From Cohnella sp. OV330 (GTDB lineage Bacteria > Bacillota > Bacilli > Paenibacillales > Paenibacillaceae), in NCBI RefSeq assembly GCF_900112065.1, contig NZ_FOKE01000003.1, positions 566,249-630,248 on the forward strand: DNA of 64,000 nt, in the 5' to 3' direction. The stretch's first letter is position 1. Every line of letters starts with the position of its first letter. Below, piece by piece: positions 35,633 through 44,449 of this stretch. The notes beneath the pieces were generated by a model that had not been told where the DNA came from, made no database searches, and was given only the letters and a program-made list of their open reading frames with translations. The translations under genes were made by a program, and so were the position numbers.

Positions 35633-36580
35633 CTAACCCGCACGTCGGCCGCTGCACGCAGGACGCCTGTACGCCCATGGAATCTGGCGAATGCTGGAGC
35701 GGGAGCCTACCAATCTTCGATAGGTGATGGTCTTCGTCGTGCCGCAGCAGGCGATGAGCTCGGCGAGCATGTCGTTGCGGCACAGGAGGCGGCGGAAGCA
35801 AAATTCGTTCAGGTACGCCTGCAGATGCTTCGGGCCGATCCCGCCGAACGTCCAAGTGAGCCAGCGAACGGCTTCCCGCCAGGCGACATGCAGCGCGGTT
35901 TGCCCCCGGTGGCCGCGCTCCAGCCGTTCCGCGCGATCGTCCGCGTCTCCGCCGGCGACGTGTTTTTGCACGAAACGTTCGGCCGCTTCCTCGCCGCCCG
36001 CCCCTCCGCGCCTTGCCGTATCGTCTCCTTCCGGCCCGTCGACGGCTTTCATTTTGAGATGAACGATATCGCCAGCGCCGTCAAGCGAAGCGCCGACGAC
36101 GATCGGTTGCGGCTTAAGTCCTTGCTGCACGATGAGGCTGCCGAGATAGCGATGGTATTCATAGCCGTAATACTCGCCGAGCAGCTGCAGATCGCCTTCG
36201 AGCGGCCGCTCGCGGTCCCACTCGCCGATGGCGTGACGGAGCTTGTGGTTGATTAGCCAAGCCGTCTTGTAGGTCACGTCGATCAGCTCGGCCAGTAGCC
36301 GTGCGCTGATGCCGATCTGCATCAAGAACATCGCCTGGAACCACTTCGTGAGCGGCGTGCGCGAGCCCTCGAGCACCGTGCCTGCCGTCAGAGAGGCCTG
36401 GTGGGAGCAGGAACGGCACTCAAAAAGCCGGCGCCCGCGCGAGGACACTTCGTAATAATGCGGATGGCCGCAACGCGGACAGCGGAAGCCGTCCGGCCAC
36501 TTGGCGGCGAAAAGCGCATGCTCGCAATCGGCCGTGCTGAAGGCAGGCACAGAGTCCCGAATCGAAAAGCGGCTTGGCAT
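35633..36580 (-). CDS. IS1595-like transposase
   Basis: 315 residues from the ATG at 36580, preceded by GGAGGG. The N-terminal zinc ribbon (WPDGFRCPRCGHPHYY and FECRSCSH) and a helix-turn-helix (ARLLAELIDVTYKTAWLINHKLRHA) are typical of IS1595/ISXO2-type transposases, as is the C-terminal block FGGIGPKHLQAYLNEFCFRRL. The usual first catalytic Asp motif (D-D/E-x-Y/F-F-G) is not recognisable; LEGDLQLLGEYYGYEYH stands in its place. No inverted repeats or target duplication were found around it. It is therefore either an immobile remnant or a gene kept for another role. Confidence 0.75.
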   Translation of the reverse strand: MPSRFSIRDSVPAFSTADCEHALFAAKWPDGFRCPRCGHPHYYEVSSRGRRLFECRSCSHQASLTAGTVLEGSRTPLTKWFQAMFLMQIGISARLLAELIDVTYKTAWLINHKLRHAIGEWDRERPLEGDLQLLGEYYGYEYHRYLGSLIVQQGLKPQPIVVGASLDGAGDIVHLKMKAVDGPEGDDTARRGGAGGEEAAERFVQKHVAGGDADDRAERLERGHRGQTALHVAWREAVRWLTWTFGGIGPKHLQAYLNEFCFRRLLCRNDMLAELIACCGTTKTITYRRLVGSRSSIRQIPWAYRRPACSGRRAG

Positions 36581-36596
36581 ACCAAACCCTCCAGAT

Positions 36597-36640
36597 CGAA
36601 CATTTGTTCTTATTTTAGCAAAAGATGGATTGCCTTGCAA
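36597..36640 (-). promoter_or_regulatory. Promoter with LexA/DinR-like box, upstream of the transposase gene
   Basis: On the minus strand TTGCAA (36640-36635), 17 bases, TAAAAT (36617-36612) form a good sigma-A promoter. Just downstream, AGAACAAATGTTCG (36610-36597) matches the Bacillus DinR/LexA consensus CGAACRNRYGTTYG at all but its first base. It covers the expected transcription start, so a repressor bound there would block initiation. Confidence 0.6.
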
Positions 36641-36900
36641 ATATATATTTGAAAAAAGCAGCATCGCGCGGATGGCGGTCATCGGAAGGGTGACGACAGT
36701 GAATAGACATGAAGGAGTGCCCAAATTTAAATAGAAGGGCCAGAGGCAAACTCGAGGGACCTCTGTTCCTGATCGAAGGGGATATCGTTAAAACGGGAGG
36801 AACGCGTGTATGTAGGTGGGGGTCTGTATAAATTTGTAAACTGGAATGGAACCTGGCGAGCGCCCACTTGGACAATCCCGCCGTTGTCCCCTCCAAGGCT
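36641..36900. other. Intergenic stretch with no recognised feature
   Basis: Between the transposase promoter and the end of the coiled-coil gene I see no convincing gene, repeat or hairpin. A GGGAGG followed by GTG/ATG near 36795-36810 leads only into a frame antisense to the next gene and is not used. Confidence 0.5.
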
Positions 36901-37530
36901 TTATACTTGCGGCATCGCGGATACGGAATCGTTTTGCGACCGGTCCGTTCGTTCGTTTGATGAAGCCTCTGATTCGGTGCTGAGATCTCCTGCGTTCTTG
37001 ACCTCCGCATTTTCTTCGGAGCTTGTAAACTCGCCCGGTATGTTGCCTCCAGCGATGTTTGCGACGGAGCCGTGGAGGATGACAGGCCGACTGAGCTCGG
37101 CCCGGAGCTCCTCCAGCTGGCCCAGCTCTCGGCGGAGGCGCTGCAATTCGGATTCGCGCTGCCGGATCTGCATCACGACGGCCTTGATGCGCTCCTCCAG
37201 CTCGCGTACGTCTTCTGACTCGACGATCGCTGCTTCGAGATCGCAGCCGAATTGATCGGCCGCCCATAGATCCGCAGCAATGCGCCCCTCCGCCAGATAG
37301 TGTTCTTTGTACTGCTCGAATATCGCGTTAATGGCTCGGCGGCTGTCCCATCCGAGGATCCGCACGCCGCTCTTGGCATGCTCGGCCGCCATCGCCAAGT
37401 GGAATTCCTTCAGCGGTCCCCGCGCGGCCTCCGCTTTGTCGAGAAGGGCCGCAAAAGCGGGATAAATTAATCTGAACAGTTCGGCCGCTTCCTGAAGATC
37501 GAGCTCTTCCGTGCCGGCAGCTTCCGTCAT
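36901..37530 (-). CDS. Hypothetical protein with coiled coil
   Basis: 209 residues, not recognised. The first 95 residues are mostly helical (LFRLIYPAFAALLDKAEAARGPLKE...). Residues about 100-145 form a heptad-like charged coiled coil (EDVRELEERIKAVVMQIRQRE and on). The last 60 residues are acidic, Ser/Thr/Asn-rich and probably disordered. It has no signal peptide or membrane segment. The start ATG follows AAAGGTTGGG at moderate spacing. It lies alone between the transposase-like gene and the L,D-transpeptidase; a role cannot be assigned. Confidence 0.65.
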   Translation of the reverse strand: MTEAAGTEELDLQEAAELFRLIYPAFAALLDKAEAARGPLKEFHLAMAAEHAKSGVRILGWDSRRAINAIFEQYKEHYLAEGRIAADLWAADQFGCDLEAAIVESEDVRELEERIKAVVMQIRQRESELQRLRRELGQLEELRAELSRPVILHGSVANIAGGNIPGEFTSSEENAEVKNAGDLSTESEASSNERTDRSQNDSVSAMPQV

Positions 37531-37542
37531 GTTATCCCAACC

Positions 37543-37572
37543 TTTATACTCGAATTCTTCCTATCCTACCAA
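37543..37572 (-). promoter_or_regulatory. Possible promoter of the coiled-coil gene
   Basis: On the minus strand TTGGTA, 18 bases, TATAAA, ending about 13 bases before the start codon. Confidence 0.4.
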
Positions 37573-37674
37573 AGAACGGGCTCAGATTCGAGTTTCTCAG
37601 GAAATGTTAATCTGCAAAGGGCTGCCGGCCCCGGAAAACGCCTACAACGCAGCGACGATGGCCGCCAAAAAAAG

Positions 37675-38010
37675 TTACGGACGGATCGTCACCCGCGTGC
37701 CGATCGGTACGATCCGCGAGAGCGCGAGGACGTCTTCATTGTACATGCGGATGCAGCCGTGCGATACGAGATGGCCGATCGACGAGGGATCGTTCGTACC
37801 GTGAATGCCGTAATGCGGCGCGGACAGCCCCATCCAGAACGCGCCGAACGGTCCGCCGGGATGCGCTTGCTTGTTGATGATGCGGTACTCGCCCGTCGGC
37901 GTCTGCGTCACCATACGGCCGATGCCGACGGGATAGCCGTTCACGACTGTATCGTCTTGCAGCAGGTAAAGCGTGCGGTCCGACAGATCTACTATAATCC
38001 GGTATGCCAT
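37675..38010 (-). CDS. Small L,D-transpeptidase (YkuD domain)
   Basis: 111 residues, essentially only the YkuD catalytic domain. The active site is the [12 protein letters not shown] block near residue 84, with the nucleophilic Cys and the upstream His (HYGIHGTND). These enzymes make 3-3 peptidoglycan cross-links or attach proteins to the wall. It has no signal peptide or LysM domain, unlike B. subtilis YkuD, so export is unexplained; such short forms are common in spore formers. The start follows GGGAGGG. Confidence 0.88.
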   Translation of the reverse strand: MAYRIIVDLSDRTLYLLQDDTVVNGYPVGIGRMVTQTPTGEYRIINKQAHPGGPFGAFWMGLSAPHYGIHGTNDPSSIGHLVSHGCIRMYNEDVLALSRIVPIGTRVTIRP

Positions 38011-38133
38011 GCGGATCCCTCCCGTTCTATGGCCAGCTTATGCGAAAAGCGGTACCGCGTTCGCGTCTTGCGCGCCGGGCACGCATCCGATAAGCTTGGC
38101 ATCAAGGACGGACGAGGGAGAGGGGGACGCAGC

Positions 38134-39954
38134 ATGCTGAAACGGACGAGCCTGCGCATTCGGCTGACCGTATTGATGATCTGCCTGACCGCGCTGCCCG
38201 TCGTCACGGTCACTTGGCTGGCGGCGAACAATACGCGAAGCTCGGTCGAAAAGGAAATCATCGGCGCCGACACTTCCCGCATGCTGTGGGCGGATCAGTA
38301 CATGAACGAGTTGATCGAGCAGATCGACATCCTCTTTTACACGCTTCAGATCGATCAGGAGCTGATGCGCGGACTCGGCGACATCGACAACCCCGATCCC
38401 GTCGTCCAGTTTAAGACGCAAGAGCTGCTGCGGGACAAGCTGACCTCGGCGTTTCATGCCAATTCGCGCAAGGTCGACGATTTGACGCTTTACATGCAAG
38501 CATATAAGAAAGCGTTTACGGTCAACTATACGACCAGCGGACTGATTCGTACGCTCGATATAACCGCCAATCAGCCTTGGGCGCGAATCTCTCGCGGGCC
38601 GGTTAATATGTACTTCAAGCAGACGCCTGACGGCACGTACGCGTATCACGGCATCAACAGGTTCGAGGACCGCGCCCTGATCGGCGGCATATCCGTTCGC
38701 ATAGACCGGGAGGTGTGGCAGGAGGTTGGCCGGATTTTGCGCTCTGAGCCGGATAGCCTCGTCTACATGCTGAACGACGAAGGCGAGCTGCTGTCGGGCT
38801 CCTCCGAGCCGCCAAGCGACGTGCGCCTGGCGGAGCTGCTCCACGGTCCGGCGCCAGCGTTTGCGGACATGGAGTTCCAGCGGACGGACCGCTATTTCGT
38901 CTTCGAAAAAAGAATCGGAGACGGGCAGCTCGCAGTGATCAAAGCGGTCCCGATCTCGTCGGTCAGCCGCAGCGCGCGGCCGACGATCGAGGCCGGCGTC
39001 TGGACGGGCGCGCTGTTCGCGGCGGCGTCCGCGCTGCTGTCGGTCCTCGTCTCGCTCGGCATCAGCCGCCCGATCGTACGGCTGGCCCGGATGATGCGGA
39101 CGACGCCCGTTCAAGGCTTCGAGTCGATGTCCGTGCGCAGCCGCGACGAGATCGGGCTGCTTGAACGCGGCTACAACTCGATGATGGAACGGATCAGGCA
39201 GCTGATCGAAGATGAGTATCAGCGGGAAATCGAGGTTAAAAATGCGCAGCTGCTGGCGCTTCAGGCGCAGATCAACCCGCATTTCCTGAACAATACGCTC
39301 CATATGATCGGCGGCATGGCGCTCAAGAAAAAGGCGCCCGAAATTTATGATGTCACGCGAGTCATCGGGGATCTGCTGCGCTATGCAATCGGCTCCGAGG
39401 ACCGTACCGTGCCGATCGCGGACGAGCTGACCCATACCCGTAATTATCTCTTTATTCAGGAGCGGAGGTTCGCGGGCCGCTGCACGATCGCGCTGCATGC
39501 GGATCCGGAGGCGCTTGAGGGCCGGCTGCCGAAGTTCACGCTGCAGCCGATTGTCGAGAATGCCTTCGAGCACGGGCTTCAGCGCAAGCCCGGCAATTGG
39601 CGGCTCGAGATCCGTATCCGGCGCATCGGCGGCCGGATCGTGCTGCTCGTGCAAGACGGGGGAGCAGGCATGCAGACGGACGAGCTGCGCCTTATCAGAG
39701 CGGAATTGCGCTCCGGCGGAACCAAGCGCCCGGGCGGCATGGGCATTAGCGGGGGAGGAGCGGGGCCCGAACCTGCGCCGGCGGCCGAGCCGAAGCGAGG
39801 CCGAGGCATCGGGCTTCGCAACGTCGACGCCAGGCTGAAGCTGCAGTTCGGCGCGCGCTATGGGATCCGCGTCTGGAGCGGAGCGGGACAGGGAACGTTG
39901 GTCGCGATCGTCACGCCGGCGGCTAGCGAAGGAGGATACGGGAATGACGTATAA
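38134..39954 (+). CDS. Sensor histidine kinase, YesM type
   Basis: 606 residues from the ATG at 38134, after GAGAGGGGG. A membrane helix (about 9-30), an extracellular dCache-like domain, and a second helix (about 287-310) are followed by HAMP. The His_kinase domain has the phospho-acceptor His383 in QINPHFLNNTLHMIGG, then an ATPase domain. An Arg/Gly/Pro-rich insertion sits before the G2-like RGRGIGLRNVDARL. YesM-type kinases sense extracellular sugars or their binding proteins. The stop overlaps the regulator gene. The pair lies directly upstream of an ABC sugar importer, its probable target. Confidence 0.92.
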   Translation: MLKRTSLRIRLTVLMICLTALPVVTVTWLAANNTRSSVEKEIIGADTSRMLWADQYMNELIEQIDILFYTLQIDQELMRGLGDIDNPDPVVQFKTQELLRDKLTSAFHANSRKVDDLTLYMQAYKKAFTVNYTTSGLIRTLDITANQPWARISRGPVNMYFKQTPDGTYAYHGINRFEDRALIGGISVRIDREVWQEVGRILRSEPDSLVYMLNDEGELLSGSSEPPSDVRLAELLHGPAPAFADMEFQRTDRYFVFEKRIGDGQLAVIKAVPISSVSRSARPTIEAGVWTGALFAAASALLSVLVSLGISRPIVRLARMMRTTPVQGFESMSVRSRDEIGLLERGYNSMMERIRQLIEDEYQREIEVKNAQLLALQAQINPHFLNNTLHMIGGMALKKKAPEIYDVTRVIGDLLRYAIGSEDRTVPIADELTHTRNYLFIQERRFAGRCTIALHADPEALEGRLPKFTLQPIVENAFEHGLQRKPGNWRLEIRIRRIGGRIVLLVQDGGAGMQTDELRLIRAELRSGGTKRPGGMGISGGGAGPEPAPAAEPKRGRGIGLRNVDARLKLQFGARYGIRVWSGAGQGTLVAIVTPAASEGGYGNDV

Positions 39955-41095
39955 AGTGCTGATCGTCGACGACGAGCCGTGGTCTCGAGAGATCGTGAAG
40001 GACCTCGCGGATTGGGAAGGGCTAGGACTAGCGGTCGCCGGCGAAGCCGAAGACGGGGAGGAAGGGCTGCGCCGCATCGGGGAGCTCGCGCCGGATATCG
40101 TCGTGACCGACATGCGGATGCCGGGACTGTCCGGGACGGAGCTGTTGAACGAGCTTGGGGCGCGTTTTCCGGCGGCCAAGATCGTCGTCATGAGCGGCTA
40201 TGACGATTTCGCGTATCTGAAGCAGGCCATTCGGTCCAAGGCGGTCGATTATTTGCTGAAGCCGCTCGATCCGGCCGAATTAAACGCCGCGTTGACGGCC
40301 TGCGTTCGGGAGTTGGATGCGGCATCCGCGCCAAGTCCGGGAATCGCTGTCGACTCGGATGCCGCGTCGGACGAGCTTGCGCGGGGGAGTGGCGCGACTT
40401 CAGACAATTGGCGCATTCCGACCGCGTTCGGCGATTCGGCCGTGCTCGAGCGCTACGCGCTGGAAAAGCGTCGCATCTACGGAAGATTGCAAGGGCTGGA
40501 TCGGCCGGGGATCGAGGGGGCTTATGCCGCGCTCGGCAGGTATTTGGCGCGGGCGCTGACGCCGGAGGAGCTGAAGGGGCTGCCGACCAGACTGGCGCAA
40601 GACGCGCTGGCGATGCTGGAGACGTTCGCGTCCGAGCAAGGGATCGATATCGTCCCGATCTGGAGCGGGATCGAAGGGCGGCTCGGCCCCGGCTCCACGC
40701 CCGAAGAGGCGGCCATGGCGCTGGCGGAGCGGCTCGGGGAAGCCGCCGATGCGGCTGCGAAGGCGATCCGCGCCCGATCCCGGCTCGACCTGGACGAGAT
40801 TCGCGTCTATATCGACGCGCATTTTGCCGAGGAGCTGACGTTGGAGTCGCTGTCGCACCGCTTCTTCGTCAGCAAGGAGCATCTTAGCCGCGCCTTCAAG
40901 GCGCATGTCGGCACGGGCGTCACCGACTACGTCACCATGCGGCGCATGGTTTATGCGGAATCGCTGCTTCGCGAAGGCAAAGTCTCGATCAAGCAGGCGG
41001 CCAAGCTCTCTGGCTACGAGGACTTGGCTTATTTCTACAGGGTGTTCAAGAGGCGCTTCGGCTTCTCGCCCGGCGAGCTGAGGAGCGGCGAATAG
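39944..41095 (+). CDS. Response regulator, YesN type (receiver + AraC DNA-binding domain)
   Basis: 383 residues. The ATG follows GGAGGA and overlaps the kinase stop by 11 bases. The receiver has Asp9/Asp10 and phospho-acceptor Asp56 (IVVTDMRMPG), with Lys in DYLLKPLDP. A variable middle region (125-280) lacks a clear fold. The C-terminal 100 residues form the AraC domain ending with LSGYEDLAYFYRVFKRRFGFSPGE. Activation of the sugar-transport operon starting at 41225 is the expected role; that promoter has a good -10 (TATACT) but a poor -35, as expected for an activated promoter. Confidence 0.92.
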   Translation: MTYKVLIVDDEPWSREIVKDLADWEGLGLAVAGEAEDGEEGLRRIGELAPDIVVTDMRMPGLSGTELLNELGARFPAAKIVVMSGYDDFAYLKQAIRSKAVDYLLKPLDPAELNAALTACVRELDAASAPSPGIAVDSDAASDELARGSGATSDNWRIPTAFGDSAVLERYALEKRRIYGRLQGLDRPGIEGAYAALGRYLARALTPEELKGLPTRLAQDALAMLETFASEQGIDIVPIWSGIEGRLGPGSTPEEAAMALAERLGEAADAAAKAIRARSRLDLDEIRVYIDAHFAEELTLESLSHRFFVSKEHLSRAFKAHVGTGVTDYVTMRRMVYAESLLREGKVSIKQAAKLSGYEDLAYFYRVFKRRFGFSPGELRSGE

Positions 41096-41224
41096 GCGGG
41101 ATCCCCTGCTGCCCGTCTTCATATCAATATCGTCCAATATAAGGCGCTAATTTTCTCGAATGTTTCCGCTTACACTTCTCTCTATACTGAGCTTGCAGTC
41201 ATTCGATAGAGGGGGTAACACTAA

Positions 41225-42574
41225 ATGAAGAAAACGCTCTACGCCGCGTCCTCGATGACGCTTGCGGCTGCCATGCTCGCCGGCTGCGGCGGCAACGGCA
41301 ACGATAATGCCTCTCCGTCCGTCTCGCCGTCCGTCTCGGCGTCCGCATCGGCACCAGCACCCGACACTCAGGCTTCGCCGTCCGCGTCCGCGCAGGAGCC
41401 GGCCCGCAAGGTCGAGCTCAAGGTGTTCATGAGCCTGCCGCGCTTCAAGGACCAGTTCGACAAATACTTCGAGCAATTCAAAGCCAAAGAGCTTGCGGAT
41501 AAAAACGTCGACGTGACGATCAAGCTCGAGATGCCGAACTCCGACCAGGCCGGGCAGATTCTCAAGACCCGCCTATCCTCGAACGATGCGCCCGACCTGT
41601 TCACGCTGCATGCGATCGCGGATATCCCGACCTTTTACAAAGCCGGATACTTGAGCGACCTGTCCGACCAGCCGTTCGTGCCGAAGGTGTACGAGAGCGT
41701 ACGCAAGACGGTGACGTACGACGGCAAGGTGGTCGCGCTGCCGCTCGAGAGCCTATCGTGGGGCTATCTGTACAACAAGAAAATGTTCGCCGATCTCGGC
41801 ATCGCGCCGCCTCAAACGCTCGACGAAATGAAGGCAGCCGTGGAGAAAATCAAGACGACGAAAGCGGCGCCGTTCGAGCTGAGCTTCCAGGAATCGTGGA
41901 TTCCGCAACTCATGATGGCCCTGTCGCTAGGCGGCGTCGTGACCTCGGCGCATCCGGACTGGATCGAGAAGATGAACAAGGGCGAGGCGTCCTATGCGGA
42001 CGTGCAGGACGTGTTCAACGTCATTGACTTGATCATGGCGAACGGTACGGCAAAGCCGTTCGAGGTCGGTAGCGCGGCCGGCTCGACGGACTTCGCGAAC
42101 GGCAAAGCCGCCATGTGGGTCATGGGGCCGTGGCAGGCCGAGACGATCCTGAAGGCGAATCCCGACTTGGAATTCGGCGTCGCGCCGCTGCCGGTAAGCA
42201 ACGATCCGGCCGGCACGATGATCAACCTCGCCACCTCCACCTCGCTCGCCGTGTCGCCGACGAGTAAGAACAAGGACGTCGCGCTCGATCTGCTGAACTA
42301 CATGCTCGACGACAATGATTCCTCGGCGCTGTTCGAGGAGCTGAAGTTCAATCCTGTCGCAGTGATGCACAAGTACGACACGTTCCCGTGGATCACCGAG
42401 GCGAGCTCGTACGTCGCCCAGGGCAAAGCTTACCTCGACCTGTCGCTGCCAAGCGGCGTGACCGACGAGACGGCGAAGCTGCTGCAGAGCTACTACGCCA
42501 AGAGCGTGACTAAAGAGCAGATCATCAAGACGCTGGACCGCACATGGGCGAACGCCGTCAAGAACAGCAAGTGA
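41225..42574 (+). CDS. Sugar ABC transporter substrate-binding lipoprotein (family 1)
   Basis: 449 residues. The signal peptide ends at a lipobox (AMLAGCGG, Cys21), followed by a Ser/Ala/Pro-rich linker (about 25-60) typical of Gram-positive lipoproteins. The rest is a family 1 extracellular solute-binding domain (QAGQILKTRLSSNDAPDLFTLHA, KAAMWVMGPWQAE). It captures an oligosaccharide at the cell surface for the two permeases downstream. A GAGGGGG site precedes the ATG. A stable hairpin follows the stop and may boost its share of the operon mRNA. Confidence 0.92.
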   Translation: MKKTLYAASSMTLAAAMLAGCGGNGNDNASPSVSPSVSASASAPAPDTQASPSASAQEPARKVELKVFMSLPRFKDQFDKYFEQFKAKELADKNVDVTIKLEMPNSDQAGQILKTRLSSNDAPDLFTLHAIADIPTFYKAGYLSDLSDQPFVPKVYESVRKTVTYDGKVVALPLESLSWGYLYNKKMFADLGIAPPQTLDEMKAAVEKIKTTKAAPFELSFQESWIPQLMMALSLGGVVTSAHPDWIEKMNKGEASYADVQDVFNVIDLIMANGTAKPFEVGSAAGSTDFANGKAAMWVMGPWQAETILKANPDLEFGVAPLPVSNDPAGTMINLATSTSLAVSPTSKNKDVALDLLNYMLDDNDSSALFEELKFNPVAVMHKYDTFPWITEASSYVAQGKAYLDLSLPSGVTDETAKLLQSYYAKSVTKEQIIKTLDRTWANAVKNSK

Positions 42575-42580
42575 TCCCTT

Positions 42581-42620
42581 CCGGCTCCGTCTCGCGGGTT
42601 CGTCCGCGGCGCGGGGCCGG
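42581..42620 (+). promoter_or_regulatory. Intercistronic hairpin between binding protein and permease genes
   Basis: CCGGCTCC pairs with GGGGCCGG, and inside it CGCGG faces CCGCG around a 6-base loop. No T-tract follows, so it is more likely an mRNA-stabilising or attenuating element than a full terminator. Confidence 0.55.
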
Positions 42621-42653
42621 ATCGGCTTCGCAGGCGAAGGAGGGATCTACGAG

Positions 42654-43541
42654 ATGATCGACAGGCTCAGACTTAAGCGGCACGGCATCTTGCTCGCGTT
42701 CGTGCTCCCGGCGCTTCTGTTCTACGCGACCTTTCTGCTCGCGCCGGCGTTCGGCGGCATCTGGTACAGCCTGACCGACTGGAACGGCCTGAACCCGCGC
42801 TATGCGTTCGTCGGGCTGGACAATTACGCCGAGGCGCTGACGGAGGACCCGTCGTTCGGACATGCCGTCTTTTTTACGCTCAAATACGTGCTCTTCATGG
42901 TCGTGCTGCAAAACGCGCTGGCCATCCTGGTCGCCGTGCTGATCGAATCGCGCGCCAAGACCAAAGCTTTTTTTCGCACGATCTTCTTCATGCCCAACAT
43001 GCTCAGCATGATCATAGGCGGCTTCATGTGGATGTTCGTCTTCACCCGCGTGCTGCCCGACCTGGCGGTACGGACCGGTCTGAGCTTCCTCGACCGCTCC
43101 TGGATCGGGGACCCGTCCTTTTCCTTTTACGCGATTCTGATCGTCTCGCTGTGGGGCGGCGTCGGTTATCTGATGGTCATCTACATCGCGGCGCTTCAGG
43201 GCGTGTCGTCCTCGCTTAAAGAGGCCGCGGCCATCGATGGTGCGGGCGTCTGGCAGACGTTTCGCTACATCACGCTGCCGATGATTTATCCGGCGCTTAC
43301 GATCGGTATTTTCCTCACGCTGAATTCGTCGTTTAAGGTGTTCGACGCCGTCTTCGCGCTGACGGGGGGCGGCCCGGGACGGGAGACGCAGGTCATCGCG
43401 CTTAATATTTTCGAAGAAGCGTTCGGCTTCAGCAACCGCTACGGCTACGCGAGCGCGAAGGCTATGATCCTGTTCCTTATCGTGCTCGTCATCACGATCG
43501 TCCAGCTGCGGCTGATGAAGCGGCGGGAGGTGGAAGCATGA
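42654..43541 (+). CDS. Sugar ABC transporter permease (MalF/UgpA type)
   Basis: 295 residues, six membrane helices. The cytoplasmic EAA loop is seen as EAAAIDGAGVWQTFRYITLPMI, which contacts the ATPase. It forms the membrane channel with the following permease. The ATG follows GAAGGAGGG. The stop overlaps the start of the next gene by four bases. Confidence 0.93.
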   Translation: MIDRLRLKRHGILLAFVLPALLFYATFLLAPAFGGIWYSLTDWNGLNPRYAFVGLDNYAEALTEDPSFGHAVFFTLKYVLFMVVLQNALAILVAVLIESRAKTKAFFRTIFFMPNMLSMIIGGFMWMFVFTRVLPDLAVRTGLSFLDRSWIGDPSFSFYAILIVSLWGGVGYLMVIYIAALQGVSSSLKEAAAIDGAGVWQTFRYITLPMIYPALTIGIFLTLNSSFKVFDAVFALTGGGPGRETQVIALNIFEEAFGFSNRYGYASAKAMILFLIVLVITIVQLRLMKRREVEA

Positions 43542-44449
43542 GCGCGCATCGCTATGAAAGAAGGGAAGCCGGTCGCGGAGCTTCTCGCGGCATCGGAACG
43601 CCGCGGGCCGGCAAGAGTCGCGGCTCTAGCTCGCTGCCCGGGCTGCTCGCGCTGTTGACGCTGATCGTCGGCGCGGCCTTCACGCTGCTGCCCGTCTACA
43701 TGGGCGTGCTGAATTCGGTGAAGACGGAAGGCGAGATGCTGAACGGCATCCTCTCCTGGCCGCGGCACTTCGCTTGGGGCAACTATGCGGATGCCTATCG
43801 GAAGATCGATTTTTTGCGCAGCTTGGGCAATACGGCGGCCGTGACCGCGGTCGGGCTCGCGGGCATCGTGCTGTTCGCCGCGATGGGGGGCTATAAGCTG
43901 TCGCGCACGCCGGGCAAACTCAGTAGCTTTTTGTTCGGCCTCTTCGTGCTCTCGATGCTGATCCCGTTCCATTCTATTATGATCACGCTCGTCCGCATCG
44001 CCAAAAACTTGACGGTCCAAGGCTCGACCGTGGGTCTCGGGCTCATCTATATCGGCCTCGGCGTGTCGATGGCGATCTTTCTCTACCATGGGTTCGTCAA
44101 GTCGATCCCGCGCGATCTCGACGAGGCTGCGGTCATCGACGGCTGCGGCGAGTTTCGGCTGTTTTTCTCCGTGATCCTGCCCCTGCTGCTGCCCGTCACC
44201 GCGACCGTCGCGATCCTGAACGCCCTGTGGATGTGGAACGACTTCCTGCTGCCGCTGCTTATGCTGACAGACTCCTCGAGCTATACGCTGCTGCTATCGA
44301 CGAACATGCTGTTCGGCCAATACGGCAACAACGACTGGTCGGCGATTCTCGCCTCGCTCGTGCTGGCGCTGCTGCCGGTCGTCGTGCTCTATTTGCTGCT
44401 TCAAAAATACATTCTGAACGGAATTGCGGACGGAGCGATCAAAGGATGA
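43538..44449 (+). CDS. Sugar ABC transporter permease (MalG/UgpE type)
   Basis: 303 residues. After a basic, Gly/Ser/Arg-rich start (1-30), which is long for the family, six helices follow, with an EAA loop (DEAAVIDGCGEFRLFFSVILPLL). No ATPase gene lies in the operon. As in many Firmicutes sugar importers, a shared MsmX/UgpC-type ATPase encoded elsewhere is expected to energise it. Its stop overlaps the GH5 gene start (ATGA). Confidence 0.93.
   Translation: MSAHRYERREAGRGASRGIGTPRAGKSRGSSSLPGLLALLTLIVGAAFTLLPVYMGVLNSVKTEGEMLNGILSWPRHFAWGNYADAYRKIDFLRSLGNTAAVTAVGLAGIVLFAAMGGYKLSRTPGKLSSFLFGLFVLSMLIPFHSIMITLVRIAKNLTVQGSTVGLGLIYIGLGVSMAIFLYHGFVKSIPRDLDEAAVIDGCGEFRLFFSVILPLLLPVTATVAILNALWMWNDFLLPLLMLTDSSSYTLLLSTNMLFGQYGNNDWSAILASLVLALLPVVVLYLLLQKYILNGIADGAIKG

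Noticed and set aside
37759-38133. N-terminal extension of the YesM-type kinase
   Set aside because: The extra codons are antisense to the L,D-transpeptidase gene; the ATG at 38134 has a ribosome-binding site and directly precedes the first membrane helix.
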